A stretch of 7,285 bases of DNA from Alphaproteobacteria bacterium (lineage in GTDB: Bacteria > Pseudomonadota > Alphaproteobacteria > RF32 > CAG-239): NCBI GenBank assembly GCA_024408895.1, contig JAKSUO010000060.1:1-7285 (forward strand). The letters run 5' to 3'. This document shows positions 6,464-7,285 of the stretch, piece after piece. A program made the position numbers and the translations under genes. The first letter of the stretch is position 1. Every line of letters begins with the position of its first letter. A model generated the notes under the pieces. The model saw only the letters and a program-made list of their open reading frames with translations. It was not told the DNA's origin and made no database searches.

Positions 6464-6991
6464 ATGAATAATAAAAAATTCGGTTTAGGACGCGGTTTGG
6501 AGGCGTTGCTTGGTGAGGAAGACGCTGATTTCGGATTAGATAAAAGCAAAGATTATTTTATTGAGAACACTGTATTTAAAAACGAAAATTCTAATGAAAT
6601 AGATATTGAAGCCATTGTTCCGTGTCGTTTTCAACCGCGAACGGAATTTAATGCCGAAGCCTTGGAAACTTTAGCTTCTTCAATAAAAGAAAAAGTAGTG
6701 CATGTGAAAAATGAAACTATTGAAAAGTATGGTGTAGTTTCTTCACAGGTTGCAGAGGAAATGGCCAAAAACGGACGAGAGCTTTTGGATGTTGATATAT
6801 GTCTATCGGTAACTGGTAATGCAGGGCCTACTTGCGAACCTGGGGGAAAGCCTGTTGGTTGTTTTTATGTTGGTTGCGCGACTAAGGATTCTGTACTAGT
6901 TGAAGAATATAACGTTTCAGGAAGTAGAAGTGAAATTAGAGAGACTGCAGTAACAAAAATGAAAAATATTGTTACTGAAGTAAAAATATAA
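6464..6991 (+). CDS. parB: Fused reading frame: ParB N-terminus joined to CinA C-terminal fragment (probable contig chimera)
   Basis: This 175-residue frame is made of two unrelated parts. Residues 1-77 are the start of chromosomal ParB: GLGRGLEALLG (7-17), a variable linker, then IVPCRFQPRTEFNAEALETLASSIKEK, the opening of the ParB CTP-binding/parS-loading domain. ParB should then continue with roughly another 200 residues holding the GERR-type CTP motif, the helix-turn-helix that reads parS and the dimerisation domain; all are absent. From residue 78 the sequence is CinA-like (VVHVKNETIEKYGVVSSQVAEEMAKN...). Neither half could work as its family normally does. A genuine fusion is not excluded, but the following recA matches the CinA half and not the ParB half, so I treat this as a join between two genomes. 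The start is sound (AAGGAG upstream, three bases after parA). It carries 15-mer copy 8 in its ParB part. Confidence 0.85.
   Translation: MNNKKFGLGRGLEALLGEEDADFGLDKSKDYFIENTVFKNENSNEIDIEAIVPCRFQPRTEFNAEALETLASSIKEKVVHVKNETIEKYGVVSSQVAEEMAKNGRELLDVDICLSVTGNAGPTCEPGGKPVGCFYVGCATKDSVLVEEYNVSGSRSEIRETAVTKMKNIVTEVKI
6566..6580 (+). repeat. Recurrent 15-mer copy 8 (in parB)
   Basis: AACACTGTATTTAAA is read as NTVFK (residues 35-39), in the poorly conserved linker between the ParB N-terminal peptide and its core domain. It is the last copy and lies upstream of the ParB/CinA junction; none follows in the cinA-recA part. Confidence 0.7.
6683..6697. other. Junction between the parB and cinA sequences
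   Basis: Up to codon 6692-6694 the protein reads as ParB (ASSIKEK, where ParB normally continues G-V-I/V-x-P-L). From 6695 it reads as CinA (VVHVKNETIEKYG). The stretch ATAAAAGAAAAAG (6683-6695) is low in complexity and encodes IKEK, a string plausible in both proteins at this point, so it may be a short homology through which two contigs were joined. The exact breakpoint cannot be placed within it. Confidence 0.75.
6695..6991 (+). pseudogene. cinA: C-terminal fragment of CinA (nicotinamide-nucleotide amidase domain), 5' part missing
   Basis: These 98 residues match the later part of the CinA C-terminal domain: ETIEKYGVVSSQVAEEMAKNGRELL, then the SVTGNAGP...KPVGCFYVGCA core, and a closing SGSRSEIRETAVTKM helix. 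In full-length proteins (about 410 residues) or stand-alone PncC (about 160) this domain deamidates nicotinamide mononucleotide to recycle pyridine nucleotides. The first 55-60 residues of the domain, including the conserved ESCTGG-type segment, and the whole N-terminal molybdopterin-binding-like domain are missing, replaced by ParB sequence. Alone it should be inactive. Its stop is 51 bp before recA. cinA next to recA is a known arrangement in Bacillota such as Streptococcus, which suggests this half is the true 3' end of an ordinary cinA whose front is not in the window. Confidence 0.8.
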
Positions 6992-7031
6992 TTTTCATCC
7001 CATTTTAAACAAAATGTTGGAATTGTTAAGT

Positions 7032-7037
7032 AGGAGG
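7032..7037 (+). promoter_or_regulatory. Strong ribosome-binding site for recA
   Basis: AGGAGG lies five bases before the recA ATG. It is a closer match to the anti-Shine-Dalgarno sequence than any site in the first 6.6 kb, in keeping with a Bacillota-type source. Confidence 0.8.
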
Positions 7038-7042
7038 AAATT

Positions 7043-7285
7043 ATGGCAAAAAATACAAAACAAACAAATCTAATTGACGATGTTTTAGCTGAAATTGAAA
7101 GAAATTTCGGCAAAGGAAGCGTCATGAAACTTGGTGATCGCCCAACAGTTGATGCTGATGCGATATCTTCAGGTTCTTTACTTATCAATGACATTTTAGG
7201 CGTTGGTGGGTATCCAAAAGGAAGAATTATTGAAATTTATGGACCTGAAAGCAGTGGTAAAACAACATTAGCTTTACATGCGATT
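7043..7285 (+). CDS. recA: Recombinase RecA, N-terminal 81 residues (runs off the window)
   Basis: RecA forms the ATP-dependent filament on single-stranded DNA that performs strand exchange and triggers LexA self-cleavage. The visible part has the N-terminal helix (NLIDDVLAEIERNFGKGSVMKLGD), then SSGSLLINDILGVGGYPKGRIIEIYGPESSGKTTLALHAI, which contains the Walker A P-loop GPESSGKT. About 265 further residues would be expected downstream. The frame is open to the last base. The sequence style (GGYPKGRIIEIYGPESSGKTTLALHAI) and the AGGAGG site suggest Bacillota or a Mollicutes-related lineage, not an alphaproteobacterium; this is an inference from memory of the family. No LexA-type operator is apparent in the 51-bp gap after cinA, consistent with transcription from upstream. 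There is no tryptophan in the visible cinA or recA parts, so the UGA code cannot be tested. Confidence 0.95.
   Translation, partial: MAKNTKQTNLIDDVLAEIERNFGKGSVMKLGDRPTVDADAISSGSLLINDILGVGGYPKGRIIEIYGPESSGKTTLALHAI

Noticed and set aside
6464..6991. A new natural two-domain ParB-CinA protein
   Set aside because: Both domains are cut in their conserved cores, and the downstream recA belongs with cinA. A chimeric join explains all of this more simply.
7001..7016. CATTTT-AAAC-AAAATG hairpin between cinA and recA
   Set aside because: Six mostly A-T pairs with no following T-run make a poor terminator, and it does not match a LexA operator.
6865..7194. 109-residue open frame on the minus strand across the cinA end and recA start
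   Set aside because: It overlaps two recognisable coding sequences on the opposite strand and resembles no protein family I know.

Overview
The window looks like two unrelated pieces of bacterial DNA joined inside one open reading frame. Positions 1 to about 6694 are AT-rich and carry the order mnmE, mnmG, (PHP phosphatase), rsmG, parA, parB. This is the gidA/gidB/parAB neighbourhood found near the replication origin, and the run mnmE-mnmG-rsmG-parA-parB with tight spacing is typical of Alphaproteobacteria. From about 6695 to the end, the reading frame continues as the C-terminal part of CinA. It is followed by recA with a textbook AGGAGG ribosome-binding site. cinA-recA is a classic Bacillota/Mollicutes-type pair, and the RecA N-terminus fits that group. 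The simplest reading is a chimeric contig, probably joined through the short shared stretch at 6683-6695. A real deletion or fusion is less likely. The taxonomic assignments are inferences from gene order and protein style, not from a search.

Layout, all genes on the + strand: C-terminal part of an unrecognised protein (1-697); a 132-bp gap; mnmE (830-2170); a 139-bp gap with a possible weak promoter; mnmG (true start 2310, to 4157); a PHP-family, histidinol-phosphatase-like gene overlapping mnmG by 8 bp (4150-4995); rsmG (5070-5696); parA overlapping rsmG by ATGA (5693-6460); truncated parB running into truncated cinA (6464-6991); and the first 81 codons of recA (7043-7285). No stretch over 300 bases lacks a gene, and I saw no tRNA, rRNA, CRISPR or insertion sequence.

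The genes fall into three jobs. MnmE and MnmG together modify the wobble uridine of certain tRNAs, and RsmG methylates 16S rRNA at G527. ParA and ParB segregate the chromosome. Their centromere sites are also present: three parS palindromes (two perfect, one 15/16) lie inside the coding sequences of mnmE, mnmG and rsmG, and each is read in the same frame as the peptide VSRET.

The least expected signal is a 15-bp sequence, consensus AACRCTGTATTTAAA, present in eight exact or near copies between 1388 and 6580. All copies are on the + strand, two are intergenic, and the coding copies fall in two different codon registers. It therefore looks like a DNA- or RNA-level motif, not a conserved peptide. 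None of the standard features explains it.
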